Translations under genes and position numbers: made by a program
Part shown: one piece after another, positions 18,405 to 26,707 of the stretch
Numbering within the stretch: position 1 is the stretch's first letter
Layout: each line of letters starts with the position of its first letter
The notes under the pieces: generated by a model
Databases searched by the model: none
What the model was told of the DNA's origin: nothing
What the model saw: only the letters and a program-made list of their open reading frames with translations
Source of the DNA: Polaromonas sp.
GTDB taxonomy: Bacteria > Pseudomonadota > Gammaproteobacteria > Burkholderiales > Burkholderiaceae_C
Assembly: GCA_013297865.1 (NCBI GenBank)
Contig: JAAFIP010000006.1
Location: forward strand, 228,757 to 292,756
Reading direction: 5' to 3'
DNA length: 64,000 nucleotides

Positions 18405-18989
18405 ATGAAAAATATCGTGATCTTAATATCTGGCGGTGGCTCCAATATGGCAGCCATTGTCAATGCAGCGCACAGAGAGCAATGGGCTACGCGCTATCAG
18501 GCCCGGGTGGCTGCAGTCATCAGCAATCAGGCCGCTGCCGGGGGATTGGCTGTGGCCCAGTCTCACGGCATTGCCACCGACACTGTGGATCATAAAGCCT
18601 ATGCCAGCCGTGAGGCGTTTGACGCGGCACTGAGGGACCGTATTGACCATTACGCGCCCAGCCTGGTGGTGCTGGCAGGCTTCATGCGTATCCTCACCCC
18701 CGCGTTTGTGCAGCACTACGCCGGGCGTCTGCTCAATATCCATCCCTCGCTGCTGCCCGCATTCCCCGGCCTGCACACCCATCAGCGCGCCATCGACGCA
18801 GGCTGCCAGTTTGCCGGTGCCACCGTGCACCAGGTCACTGCCGAGCTAGACCATGGCCCCATCCTGGCGCAGGCAGTAGTGCCCGTGCTGGCAGGCGACA
18901 CGGCCGACACCCTGGCTGCACGTGTGCTGACGCAGGAGCACCTGATCTATCCGCGTGCGATCGCTGCTTTACTGTCTGAAAAGCTATAA
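18405..18989 (+). CDS. purN: phosphoribosylglycinamide formyltransferase 1
   Basis: A 194-residue enzyme of purine synthesis that transfers a formyl group from 10-formyl-THF to GAR. Motifs: ILISGGGSNMAAIV (phosphate binding), NIHPSLLPAFPGLHTHQ with catalytic Asn and His, and ELDHGPILAQ with the catalytic Asp. ATG 18405 is chosen over an in-frame ATG eight codons earlier because alignment to the family starts at MKNIVIL. The stop TAA lies inside dispersed-repeat copy 5, whose hairpin may form the 3' end of the message. Confidence 0.96.
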   Translation: MKNIVILISGGGSNMAAIVNAAHREQWATRYQARVAAVISNQAAAGGLAVAQSHGIATDTVDHKAYASREAFDAALRDRIDHYAPSLVVLAGFMRILTPAFVQHYAGRLLNIHPSLLPAFPGLHTHQRAIDAGCQFAGATVHQVTAELDHGPILAQAVVPVLAGDTADTLAARVLTQEHLIYPRAIAALLSEKL

Positions 18990-19030
18990 ATTTAATAGCT
19001 GCTCCCGCGGCATTCTATTGGGCTGGAGGC
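18983..19030 (-). repeat. dispersed ~50-bp repeat, copy 5 (overlaps purN stop and the next RBS)
   Basis: Reverse-complement copy. Its terminal hairpin (GCTATAAATTTAATAGC) contains the purN stop TAA at 18987-18989. Its other end (GGGCTGGAGGC) contains the Shine-Dalgarno GGAGG (19025-19029) of the FecR-domain gene starting at 19035. Confidence 0.9.
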
Positions 19031-19034
19031 CCCT

Positions 19035-19736
19035 ATGACTCACAAAAAAACACCTATTGCGTTTCTAAGGACGGCCAGGCGTGGCCTGCTGTGCGCTGCC
19101 ATGCTGGGCCTGTGCGGTGCCAGTGCTGTGCAGGCAGCCAGTCTGCGGGCGCTCAGCGGCCAGGTGCAGATCGTGCGCAACGGCGTCACAGTGCAGGCCA
19201 CGCCCAAGATGCGTCTGAAAAAAGGCGACGTGCTGCAAAGCAGCGCTGATGCAGACGGCGGCGGCGAGGCCCTGGTGCGCTTTGATGATGGCGCGCGGCT
19301 GGCGCTGCGCAGCGGCTCGGCGCTGGAGCTGCGGGGCCTGCGCCTGCAAGGCCCGGAGACATCGCGTGAGAAGATCGTCGCCCTGCTCAAAGGCAGCCTG
19401 CGCTATATCTCCAGCAAGGCCACCGTACGGCAAAAAGTGTCTTTTGTCACCAGCACCGCCACCATCGGCATTCGCGGCACCGACATCGAAATCGTGGTGA
19501 CTGAAGAGGCCGTGCAGGACAACAACCCCGGCACCTACCTGAAGGTCAACACTGGCGCTGCCGTGCTGACGGCTCCTGACGGCGCCAATGTAGAGGTGGC
19601 ACCGGGCGAGGTGGCCTATGGCGGAGAGCCCGAGCTGACCGCCCGCGGAGCAGGTGGCTCGCGCCGTGCATCTGCACGCAAGGTGGGCACCACAGAGCTG
19701 TTCAAGGCATCGAATCTGGACAGGTTGATGCGATAG
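19035..19736 (+). CDS. FecR-domain periplasmic protein
   Basis: A 233-residue protein with an N-terminal signal peptide (GLLCAAMLGLCGASAVQAAS). The middle is a FecR-type beta domain: LSGQVQIVRNGV, LKKGDVLQSSADAD, GGEALVRFDDGARLALRSGSAL, and the C-terminal part ATIGIRGTDIEIVV. FecR domains in FecI-system anti-sigma factors have a membrane anchor; here none is seen, so this is a secreted or periplasmic stand-alone version of unknown role. Its Shine-Dalgarno belongs to a dispersed repeat. It is convergent with the DUF1653 gene, with another repeat between. Confidence 0.8.
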   Translation: MTHKKTPIAFLRTARRGLLCAAMLGLCGASAVQAASLRALSGQVQIVRNGVTVQATPKMRLKKGDVLQSSADADGGGEALVRFDDGARLALRSGSALELRGLRLQGPETSREKIVALLKGSLRYISSKATVRQKVSFVTSTATIGIRGTDIEIVVTEEAVQDNNPGTYLKVNTGAAVLTAPDGANVEVAPGEVAYGGEPELTARGAGGSRRASARKVGTTELFKASNLDRLMR

Positions 19737-19741
19737 CAGTC

Positions 19742-19791
19742 GCTACTATTTCAATAGCTGCTCTCGCGACATTCTATTGGCCTGCAGGCTG
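19742..19791 (-). repeat. dispersed ~50-bp repeat, copy 6
   Basis: Reverse-complement copy between the FecR-domain gene and the convergent DUF1653 gene. It shows the hairpin end GCTACTATTTCAATAGC and the CTATTGGCCTGCAGGCTG end, and may serve as a two-way 3' structure. Confidence 0.9.
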
Positions 19792-19797
19792 AAAAGC

Positions 19798-20034
19798 CTA
19801 TGAAATCCTGGCAAACCGGGGCTGCTTGACGCCATCAATGACCACGGTTTCATTGAACATCGCCGCAGGCCGCACCCACAGGCCCTTTTGCCCATACAAA
19901 GCGCGGTACAAGGTCATGGTTTCGAGTGTTTCAGAGTGGCGCACGGTGCCCACGACATCGTATTCACCGCCTTTGTAGTGACGGTAGCGGCCTACAGGGG
20001 TTTCGATCAGTGGGGGCAGGTCGTCGTCGGTCAT
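19798..20034 (-). CDS. DUF1653 family protein
   Basis: A 78-residue protein with the family pattern GRYRHYKGGEYDVVGTVRHSETLE followed in two steps by LYRALYG and WVRPAAMFNETV; the first string is given only in part as RYRHYKGGEYDVVGTV. Members are small single-domain cytosolic proteins of unknown function, common in proteobacteria. Length is normal. It lies downstream of dctM on the same strand, but a strong hairpin (20067-20091) separates the two. Confidence 0.88.
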   Translation of the reverse strand: MTDDDLPPLIETPVGRYRHYKGGEYDVVGTVRHSETLETMTLYRALYGQKGLWVRPAAMFNETVVIDGVKQPRFARIS

Positions 20035-20066
20035 GGTGGATTTCTGTCAGTCAGCTGGTTTTCCAT

Positions 20067-20091
20067 GCCCTGGCGCGTGAAGCGCCAGGGC
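20067..20091 (-). terminator. hairpin downstream of dctM
   Basis: GCCCTGGCGC / GCGCCAGGGC form a perfect 10-bp stem around a 5-nt loop (20077-20081), immediately behind the dctM stop. A T-run is lacking on the minus strand, so it may stabilise the 3' end rather than terminate on its own. Confidence 0.6.
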
Positions 20092-20095
20092 ACTG

Positions 20096-21373
20096 CTACT
20101 TTTTGTAGACCAGGTCGCGCAGCGTCAGGCTCAGCTCGGGCACATAGGTCACCACCATCAGGCAGGCCATGACAACCATCACAAACGGCAGCAGATAGGG
20201 AATGATGCGGTCCAGCGAGATGCGCGCCACAGTGCAGGCGGCAAACAGGTTGACGCCAAAAGGGGGAGTGATCATGCCCAGGGCCAGGTTAACCACCATC
20301 ACCAGGCCAAAGTGGATGGGGTCGATGCCAAAGTAGATGGCCACGGGGGCCAGAATCGGGGCCAGCACGATGATGGCTGCGCTGGTTTCAATGAACATGC
20401 CAATCAGGAACAGGGCCGCATTCACGCCCAGCAGAAAATAGGCCGGTGTCTTGAGCACGTCCTTGAGCCACACTCCAATGGCATCGGGCACGCCCGCACG
20501 GGTGATCAGGAAGGCAAACAGGCCTGCGTTGGCAATGATGAACATGATCACTGCGCTGGAGATGACGGATTTGCGCAGGATGACTGACAGGTCCTTGATG
20601 CCGATCTCGCGGTAGATCACCGTGCCTACGATCAGCGCATAGAACACCGCCACTGCCGAGGCCTCGGTAGGGGTGAAGATGCCACCGTAGATGCCGCCCA
20701 GAATGATGACTGGCATCATCAGCGCCCAGCCGGCCTGCCAGCTGGCTTTGCCAAAACTCAGACGGCCTTCGCCATCATTTTTGCCCCAGCCTTTGATGCG
20801 GCAGTAGACATAGACAAACAGCATCAGTGCCAGGCCGATGAAGATGCCCGGGCCAAAGCCTGCGATGAACATTTCGCCAATGGAGACTTCGGCGCTGACG
20901 CCGTACAAAATCATGGGAATCGATGGCGGGATGATCACGCCCAGCTCGGCACTGGTGGCCTGCAGCGCAGCGGCAAATGGGGTGGGGTAGCCATGCTTGA
21001 TCAGCGCTGGAATCAGGATGGCGCCAATGGCAAACGTGGTGGCCACCGACGAGCCCGAGACGGCGGCAAAAATCATGCAGGTCAGCACGCAGGTCATGGG
21101 CAGGCCGCCCTGCACGCCGCCAACGATGGACTTGGCAAACTCCACCAAGCGGCGCGAGATGCCGCCCGTCTCCATGATGTTGCCCGCCAGAATGAAAAAC
21201 GGAATGGCAGCCAGCGGAAACTTGTTGATCGAGGAGAACATCTCCTTGACCGAAATCAGCATGTTGGCGTTGCCAATCTGGATGCCGACGATGGCGGACA
21301 GGCCGATTGACACAGCTACCGAGATGGTCAGTGCAAAGCACAGCACCATGGTGAGAATCATCACGGTGCTCAT
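20096..21373 (-). CDS. TRAP transporter large permease (DctM family)
   Basis: About 425 residues, twelve or so membrane segments. Landmarks are PLAAIPFFILAGNIMETGGI near the N-terminus (cut to family-like IPFFILAGNIMETGG), AAVSGSSVATTFAIG, ATSAELGVIIPPSIPMILYG, and ITPPFGVNLF near the C-terminus. This is the ion-coupled permease of a TRAP system for organic acids. ATG 21373 overlaps the dctQ stop in an ATGA arrangement, so translation is coupled. The longer upstream open frame overlaps dctQ entirely and is not the gene. Confidence 0.93.
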   Translation of the reverse strand: MSTVMILTMVLCFALTISVAVSIGLSAIVGIQIGNANMLISVKEMFSSINKFPLAAIPFFILAGNIMETGGISRRLVEFAKSIVGGVQGGLPMTCVLTCMIFAAVSGSSVATTFAIGAILIPALIKHGYPTPFAAALQATSAELGVIIPPSIPMILYGVSAEVSIGEMFIAGFGPGIFIGLALMLFVYVYCRIKGWGKNDGEGRLSFGKASWQAGWALMMPVIILGGIYGGIFTPTEASAVAVFYALIVGTVIYREIGIKDLSVILRKSVISSAVIMFIIANAGLFAFLITRAGVPDAIGVWLKDVLKTPAYFLLGVNAALFLIGMFIETSAAIIVLAPILAPVAIYFGIDPIHFGLVMVVNLALGMITPPFGVNLFAACTVARISLDRIIPYLLPFVMVVMACLMVVTYVPELSLTLRDLVYKK

Positions 21374-21864
21374 TGCGCGGTCTCCAGTTCGAGCCGCTGG
21401 GGATCCAGCAGATTGCCAACAATGCCCAGCACGCAGAACAAGCCGCCCACCGGCAGCGCCAGATAAGCCCAGAACATCGACACGCCTTCCAGGCCAATGA
21501 TGGATTGGACAGATCCCCGTTTGGCGTAGTCCCAGCCCCACCAGATGATCACGCCGATCAGCACCAGCGCCGAACTGCAGACCACGAAGTCCAGCACGCG
21601 TTTGACCTTGGGCGGGCTCCAGCGGTACAGCACGTCCACGCTGACCATGGCGCCCTGGCGAAACGCCGTGGGGATGCCCATGAAGACCATCCAGATCAGG
21701 CTGAAGCGGATCAGCACCTCGGTCCACTCGGCAGGCTGCTCCAGGATAAAGCGGGTGATGATCTGGAACATGCCCAGACAGGAGGCGATGGCCAGCATGG
21801 CGCACGCAATCCACATGGACAGCGTGGTGGTGGCGTGTTCAACTTTGAGGAAGGTGGTTTTCAC
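21370..21864 (-). CDS. TRAP transporter small permease (DctQ family)
   Basis: A 164-residue protein with four membrane helices: MWIACAMLAIASCLGMFQII, the conserved WTEVLIRFSLIWMVFMG (Trp/Glu motif, family-typical), FVVCSSALVLIGVIIWWG, and a last helix ending LLDPQRLELE. It partners DctM (overlapping ATGA) and the receptor DctP. A terminator-like hairpin between dctP and this gene should lower permease expression relative to the receptor. Confidence 0.92.
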   Translation of the reverse strand: MKTTFLKVEHATTTLSMWIACAMLAIASCLGMFQIITRFILEQPAEWTEVLIRFSLIWMVFMGIPTAFRQGAMVSVDVLYRWSPPKVKRVLDFVVCSSALVLIGVIIWWGWDYAKRGSVQSIIGLEGVSMFWAYLALPVGGLFCVLGIVGNLLDPQRLELETAQ

Positions 21865-21888
21865 AGGCAGGCTATGGCGCAGGATATG

Positions 21889-21920
21889 AAAAAAACGCCC
21901 AGTCCACCAGGGAATGGGCG
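21889..21920 (-). terminator. intercistronic terminator/attenuator between dctP and dctQ
   Basis: On the minus strand the arms TGGGCG/CGCCCA (21915-21920 and 21896-21901), with additional internal pairing, are followed by seven U residues (A-run at 21889-21895). The hairpin lies between the dctP stop and the dctQ start. Partial termination here would give more receptor than permease, as is sensible for TRAP systems. Confidence 0.7.
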
Positions 21921-21942
21921 CAGCTTTGGGGGCTTGTAGTGC

Positions 21943-22914
21943 TTACTTGGCGTTGCGGATTTTGTCGATCTCGGCTTTGCCAAACTGCTTTTCAAAATCG
22001 GCATAGACCGGGCCCAGGGTGGAGACAAACTTGGCTTTGTCCACGTTTTCCACCACGCTCATGCCCTTGCTGCGTAGCTCTGCAACGCCTTTGGCATCGT
22101 CTTCGTCCACGCGGGCGCGGCCTGCTTTGGCGCCTTCTTTGGCGGCTTCCAGGAAGGCGGTTTTGTCAGCGGCAGAGAGCTTGTCAAAAGCGCCCTTGCT
22201 CATCAGGAAGATGGCGGGTGAATAGACGTGGCCTGTCAGGGTCAGGTGCTTTTGCACCTGGTCAAACTTGGCCGCCATGATGACGGACAGCGGATTTTCC
22301 TGGCCATCCACAGTGCCTTGCTGCAATGCAGTGAACACCTCGGGAAACGCCATGGGTGTAGGGACAATGCCAAAGCCTTTGTAGGCTGCCACGTGCACCG
22401 GATTTTCCATGGTGCGCATCTTCAGGCCCTTGAGGTCATCGGGCGAGTTGACGGCCCGTTTGCTGTTGGTCATGTGGCGCACGCCGTTTTCGCCCCAGGC
22501 CAGAGCCTTGAAGCCCTTGGCTTCAAACTTCACCAGCATGTCCTGGCCGATAGCGCCATCGAGCACGCCGCGTGCATGCGCCTTGTCGCGAAACAGGAAG
22601 GGAATATCCAAAATGCGCGCCTCGGGCACAAAATTGGGCACGGGGCCGGTGGATGAGAAGGTGAGCTCCTGTGTGCCCAGCTGTACTGCCTCGATGGATT
22701 CACGCTCGCCACCCAGCGAGCCCGAATAGAAAGGCTGGATTTTGTAGCGGCCTGCAGTGCGCTTTTCGACTTCTCTGGCAAAAGTGTCAATGGCCACGCC
22801 CTGGTGCGAGTTCTGTGCCACCGAGATACTGATTTTCATCGTGGTCTGCGCGCTGGCGCTGGCCATAAAGCCTGCAGTCACAACGGCTGCAGCAAACAAT
22901 ACATTGAATTTCAT
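21943..22914 (-). CDS. TRAP transporter substrate-binding protein (DctP family)
   Basis: About 323 residues with a signal peptide (MKFNVLFAAAVVTAGFMASASAQ). Family motifs are the ESIEAVQLGTQELTF segment, KMRTMENPVHVAAYKGFG (the ligand-carboxylate-binding Arg lies here), and VFTALQQGTVDGQENPLSVI. ATG 22914 follows GGAG at correct spacing; the upstream in-frame ATG is less likely. It is the periplasmic receptor for the DctQM permease. The upstream denD-like dehydrogenase suggests a sugar-acid ligand such as erythronate or threonate, by context only. Confidence 0.92.
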   Translation of the reverse strand: MKFNVLFAAAVVTAGFMASASAQTTMKISISVAQNSHQGVAIDTFAREVEKRTAGRYKIQPFYSGSLGGERESIEAVQLGTQELTFSSTGPVPNFVPEARILDIPFLFRDKAHARGVLDGAIGQDMLVKFEAKGFKALAWGENGVRHMTNSKRAVNSPDDLKGLKMRTMENPVHVAAYKGFGIVPTPMAFPEVFTALQQGTVDGQENPLSVIMAAKFDQVQKHLTLTGHVYSPAIFLMSKGAFDKLSAADKTAFLEAAKEGAKAGRARVDEDDAKGVAELRSKGMSVVENVDKAKFVSTLGPVYADFEKQFGKAEIDKIRNAK

Positions 22915-22959
22915 GACAGGAGTCTCCAAGAGGGAATGAAAGGAGACAGTATGCGCTTT

Positions 22960-23970
22960 TTACAGGCGAACAGCTTGGGGGTTTTCGCTGATGTAGGCAT
23001 GCACCACATCGGCAAACTGGCTGTCGGCATGCAGGCCCAGCGCGTTGGCACGTGGCGAGGCAATGCGTGTGGGCCAGGTGGCCACAATGCGCTCAATGGC
23101 AGGGTCAATCTGCCACTGAAGCAAGGAAAATGCCGCGGGACCAGCTATCGATTTGAGAGCATCTGCCATCTCGCCCACGCTGGTGGTCATGGCAGGCAGG
23201 TTGATGGCAGTCAATGGCCCCCAGTCGCTATCGCTGGCCTGGGCTGCGCGTACCAGGCCGTCCACGGTGCGGCCAGGTGATGACAGGGCTACCTGCGTTG
23301 CAGCCGCTACCGGCACGGTGGACACGACCCCCGCCAGCGGCTCGCGAATCATGCCGCTGAAAAAGCCCGATGCCGCGCCATTGGGTTTGCCAGGACGCAC
23401 GCTGACTGTCATCAGCCGTGTGTTGCGGGCGCGGACAAAGCCCTTGCGGCCATAGTCGGCCACCATCTGCTCACCAATGAATTTCTGGATGCCATAGCTC
23501 GACTGCGGCGTGGGCAGTGTGGTGTCGGTAACGCTAGAGGGCAAGGGCAGCAAAGCAGTCTGCCCAAACACCGCCAGCGAACTGGCAAACACCAGCATGG
23601 GCTGGGTTTTCAGGGCACGACAGGCTTCCAGCAGGGCGTGGGTGGCCGCAAAATTGCTGCGCATACCCAGGTCAAAGTCCGCTTCGCATTCGCCGCTGAC
23701 GGCTGCCGCCAGGTGGTAGATCAGTGCAACATCTGGCCGTGCAGCCACCAGGCTGGGCGTAGCTGCCAGCTGGGCATTGAGATCGCCAGTGACCACCTCA
23801 ATGCGCGGGTCTGCGGCCAGGTCGCCAGGCGGCGCGGCGCGGTCGGCCAGGGTGATGCGGGTGATGGCCTGCGCAGCCTGGCCGTTGATGCTGAGGCTGC
23901 CCATGGCCAGCAAAGTGCGCGCCAGTCGCACACCCAAAAAGCCAGCGCCGCCAGTGATCAAAATTTTCAT
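22960..23970 (-). CDS. denD: NAD-dependent epimerase/dehydratase family, D-erythronate dehydrogenase-like
   Basis: A 336-residue extended SDR: MKILITGGAGFLGVRLART (NAD-binding GxxGxxG), IYHLAAAVSGECEADFDLG, the catalytic Ser in VFASSLAVFG and the YxxxK pair in SSYGIQKFIGE. The combination HLAAAVSGECEADFDLG and TVSVRPGKPNGAASGFFSGMI (partly quoted) is that of DenD, which oxidises D-erythronate at C2. The symbol rests on recognition of the family, without alignment. The start overlaps the stop of the upstream TAXI gene (ATGA), and dctPQM follow. Residues around 272-283 come from a degenerate copy of the dispersed repeat. Confidence 0.65.
   Translation of the reverse strand: MKILITGGAGFLGVRLARTLLAMGSLSINGQAAQAITRITLADRAAPPGDLAADPRIEVVTGDLNAQLAATPSLVAARPDVALIYHLAAAVSGECEADFDLGMRSNFAATHALLEACRALKTQPMLVFASSLAVFGQTALLPLPSSVTDTTLPTPQSSYGIQKFIGEQMVADYGRKGFVRARNTRLMTVSVRPGKPNGAASGFFSGMIREPLAGVVSTVPVAAATQVALSSPGRTVDGLVRAAQASDSDWGPLTAINLPAMTTSVGEMADALKSIAGPAAFSLLQWQIDPAIERIVATWPTRIASPRANALGLHADSQFADVVHAYISENPQAVRL
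23122..23155 (+). repeat. dispersed repeat, degenerate copy 7 inside denD-like gene
   Basis: The + strand reads AAATGCCGCGGGACCAGCTAT, partly matching AATATCGCGGGAGCAGCTATT. It lies within the coding region of the dehydrogenase and is read from the opposite strand as SIAGPAAFSLLQW. Confidence 0.55.
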
Positions 23971-25307
23971 GGTGAGTTCAATCCTTCTTTTTCTTTTTGC
24001 AATTGTGCACGCACATAGTCCACATGCTGGCGCAGAGTGTACAGACGGTCAGAGAAATCCAGTGGAAACTTCATCTGGCTGATGTCCAGCTCCACCTGGT
24101 CCAGCTGGGCTGAGGCTTCGCGGATCTCCTGCGCTGTCAGCTGGCGTGTGCGCAGATCGCGCTCCATGCGTAGCAAAATTCCATAGCGTCGGTACAGGCG
24201 GTTTTTGTCCTTGAAAGCCAGCAGATCGGGGATGGTTTTGAGCACGGGTACGGCAATCGCCAGCAGGGGAATCAAAATCAGCAGCAGGCGTTGCAGGGCA
24301 TTGGCAGCCCAGTAGGGCAGATAACGCTGCAGGAAGGGCCGCCCGTCTTTGTAGTAGCGCTGCGCTTCATCGGCCAGGGGAAAGTCCGTGCCGCGCGGGT
24401 GCGGAAACTCCGAAGGCTTGTTCAGCAGGGTAGCGCCTTTGTGCACTTCACGCGCCGCCTCCAGCAGCAGATAGGCCAGGGCAGGGTGCAGGTCTTCGCG
24501 AATGACCAGATTGGCTGTGGTGCTCAGCAGGGTAATGTCCTGGCTGGGGATATCGCGCCGGGGGTCAACGGAGCCTGCCTTGAGCGTGACGAGCGACAGA
24601 TACGGCAGGCGACGCGTCATGCCCTCAGCATGTTCAATCGCCACCAGATGCGCGTCAGATCGCGTCAGCAGCAGCTGTATGGCAGCGCTTTGTGGCGCGC
24701 CGATGATGATGATGGCGTCCAGCGCTTTGGACAGCAGGGCATTGGCAGCAGCCATCCCGGCCTCGGCGCTGAGCGTGGCGTTGGTGGCGCTCACGCCATA
24801 GCTTTGCAGCAGGTCCAGTGCCACCTTGCGGGTGCCGCTGCCTTCAGCGCCAATGGCCACCTTTTTACCTGCCAAAGTCTGCAGGCCATTGCTGAGGGCC
24901 TTGGCGCCACTGGCAGAGCTGGCGAACAGCCAGACAGGTTCATAGCCGATCACTCCCAGCGAGCGCAGCGGCGTGTCTTCATCGGTTTTTTGTGGATCAA
25001 TGCTCAGCACACCCAGGCCGCCTTGCACAAAACCCACTGGGGTCCCCGCGTTCAGGCGCTCCAGGTTCTGCACCGAGCCCGATGAGGTTTTCAACTCCAG
25101 CTTGACGCCATTGGCCTGGAGATAGCTTTGGTATTTGAGCGCGAATTGGTGCGCTGCGGCGTCTGCAGCGCCCGTGGTCATCTCAATCTTTCCGGGCGGT
25201 GCGGGGCTGATGTAGCGGGTCAACACCCAGATGATCAGCGCCAGCAGGGCCAGGACACTGCCGATAATGAGCAGGGCCTGTTTGCGGCTGAGTTGGGGGA
25301 TAACCAT
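23967..25307 (-). CDS. membrane-anchored TAXI-family protein (TRAP receptor-like), paralogue 3
   Basis: A 446-residue protein. An N-terminal membrane helix (ALLIIGSVLALLALIIWVL) leads into a periplasmic TAXI domain with FVQGGLGVLS, GKKVAIGAEGSGTRKVALDLL and EGMTRRLPYLSLVTL. A second membrane helix at about 345-365 (LLLILIPLLAIAVPVL) is followed by an ~80-residue charged, helical tail ending in YTLRQHVDYVRAQL. Classical TAXI receptors are soluble and lack the tail. It is the last of three tandem paralogues, and its stop overlaps the denD-like start (ATGA). The ligand is unknown. Confidence 0.8.
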   Translation of the reverse strand: MVIPQLSRKQALLIIGSVLALLALIIWVLTRYISPAPPGKIEMTTGAADAAAHQFALKYQSYLQANGVKLELKTSSGSVQNLERLNAGTPVGFVQGGLGVLSIDPQKTDEDTPLRSLGVIGYEPVWLFASSASGAKALSNGLQTLAGKKVAIGAEGSGTRKVALDLLQSYGVSATNATLSAEAGMAAANALLSKALDAIIIIGAPQSAAIQLLLTRSDAHLVAIEHAEGMTRRLPYLSLVTLKAGSVDPRRDIPSQDITLLSTTANLVIREDLHPALAYLLLEAAREVHKGATLLNKPSEFPHPRGTDFPLADEAQRYYKDGRPFLQRYLPYWAANALQRLLLILIPLLAIAVPVLKTIPDLLAFKDKNRLYRRYGILLRMERDLRTRQLTAQEIREASAQLDQVELDISQMKFPLDFSDRLYTLRQHVDYVRAQLQKEKEGLNSP

Positions 25308-25394
25308 AGGCGCAGTCTAACGGCGATTGCAGGGTTTTCAGCGCAGGGTGTGTATGCAGTCGTACAGCCTGGCGTGTGCTGCGGCGGGATATGC

Positions 25395-26699
25395 TCAGCG
25401 CGCGCGCATGTCCAGCAGCTTCTCGCGTGCTCGCGCCAGGTGCTGGCGCAGGGTGTACCAGCGGTTGGCGTAGCTGTTGGGCAGGTCTAGCAAGGTCACC
25501 TTGGCTTCGATATCGTCCAGACGCTGCAGCAGTTTTTTGATCTCGATAGGCCGCTCGGTGGCCGTGGGCTCAATGTCAGTCTCCAGAAATTTCAGTTCAC
25601 CATAAAAATTCTGCAATATGGCATTGATGCGCCAGTTGAAAAAGCTGGGAATCCATACCAGCACCAGGGCTGTGATGAGCAGGATGGGAATCACCGCCAG
25701 AGCCAGCAGCTCGGCCAGCTGGGCCCACCAGTAGGGCAGCAGCAGTTCAACCCAGGGACGTTCGCCATTGGCCAAATCCAGTGCGGTGGGCGAAGCGGTG
25801 AAATCCATATCCCGGCTATTGGGAAACTCACCCTGGCGTTGCAGGAAGGACGGCATTTCGTGGATGTCGCGTGCCACATCCAGCAAGGCACGCTGCAAGG
25901 CGGGGTGCATGGTGTTGCGCACCAGCAGATGCAGGTTGGTGGCGACCATGGCCAGATCGCGTGAAGGAATATCGCCGCGCAGCTCGATCGCGCCCTGGGG
26001 CAGCACAAAAGGCTTGAGCCGCGACTCGCGCGCGACAAACGATGCCACCCGGTCAATACCCACAATCTGTACAGCAGGGTCGCGGCTGAGCTGGCGCACC
26101 GTGTCAGACTCACCGCTGGCCACCAGCATCAGGGCATCCATCTTGCCGTCCAGCAGGGCAGTCGCCGCCGCCGCATTGGAGCTGTGTTCTGTCACAGCGA
26201 TATCACCGGCCTTGAGCTGCGCGTGGGCCAGTATCAGTTCAATCACTTCCTTGCCAGGGTTGCCTGCAGCTGCAGTGCCCAGGCGCATATTTTTCAGATC
26301 GGCCAGTTGGCCGATGCGCGGGTTGCGTGCCAATATCCATACCGGCTGACGCTCTACGACGGCCAATGCAGACAGGCCTTGCTGGTTGCCTGAAGCCAGC
26401 AGGCCCTGCACAAAGCCTGCCTGCACATTGCCTTGCGGCAGCATCAGGCGGTTCAGCACATCAGAGACGCCCTCAGTGGTCACGATGTCGGCGCGGATAC
26501 CGCGTGTCTCCAGCAGGTCGCGGTAGCGCAAAGCCGTGGCACTGTAGCTGCCACTGGGCAATCCGCCTGCGATCGTGACTGACCTGGGAGGCAATGGCAG
26601 CCAGAAGGTGAACGACAGCCACAGGCACAGTGCAGACAGCAACAACACGGGCAGATACAGCCAGAGCCAGCGTTTGCGAAACAGAAGAGATAGCTTCAT
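25395..26699 (-). CDS. membrane-anchored TAXI-family protein, paralogue 2
   Basis: A 434-residue protein with the layout of its two neighbours: N-terminal helix (LWLYLPVLLLSALCLWLSF), TAXI domain (GFVQGLLASGNQQG, LKNMRLGTAAAGNPGKEVIE), C-terminal helix (LLALAVIPILLITALVLVWI) and a tail with FYGELKFLETDIE and YTLRQHLARAREKL. The TAXI ligand loop here has GTAAAGNPGK where paralogue 3 has GAEGSGTRK, so ligands may differ. It starts 8 bp after paralogue 1 ends, certainly the same transcript. An 87-bp gap separates it from paralogue 3. Confidence 0.8.
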   Translation of the reverse strand: MKLSLLFRKRWLWLYLPVLLLSALCLWLSFTFWLPLPPRSVTIAGGLPSGSYSATALRYRDLLETRGIRADIVTTEGVSDVLNRLMLPQGNVQAGFVQGLLASGNQQGLSALAVVERQPVWILARNPRIGQLADLKNMRLGTAAAGNPGKEVIELILAHAQLKAGDIAVTEHSSNAAAATALLDGKMDALMLVASGESDTVRQLSRDPAVQIVGIDRVASFVARESRLKPFVLPQGAIELRGDIPSRDLAMVATNLHLLVRNTMHPALQRALLDVARDIHEMPSFLQRQGEFPNSRDMDFTASPTALDLANGERPWVELLLPYWWAQLAELLALAVIPILLITALVLVWIPSFFNWRINAILQNFYGELKFLETDIEPTATERPIEIKKLLQRLDDIEAKVTLLDLPNSYANRWYTLRQHLARAREKLLDMRAR

Positions 26700-26707
26700 G
26701 GTTGGCC

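Noticed and set aside
20096..21814. 572-codon frame for the TRAP large permease
   Set aside because: Its first ~147 codons run through dctQ in another frame; the ATGA overlap at 21370-21373 gives the proper start.
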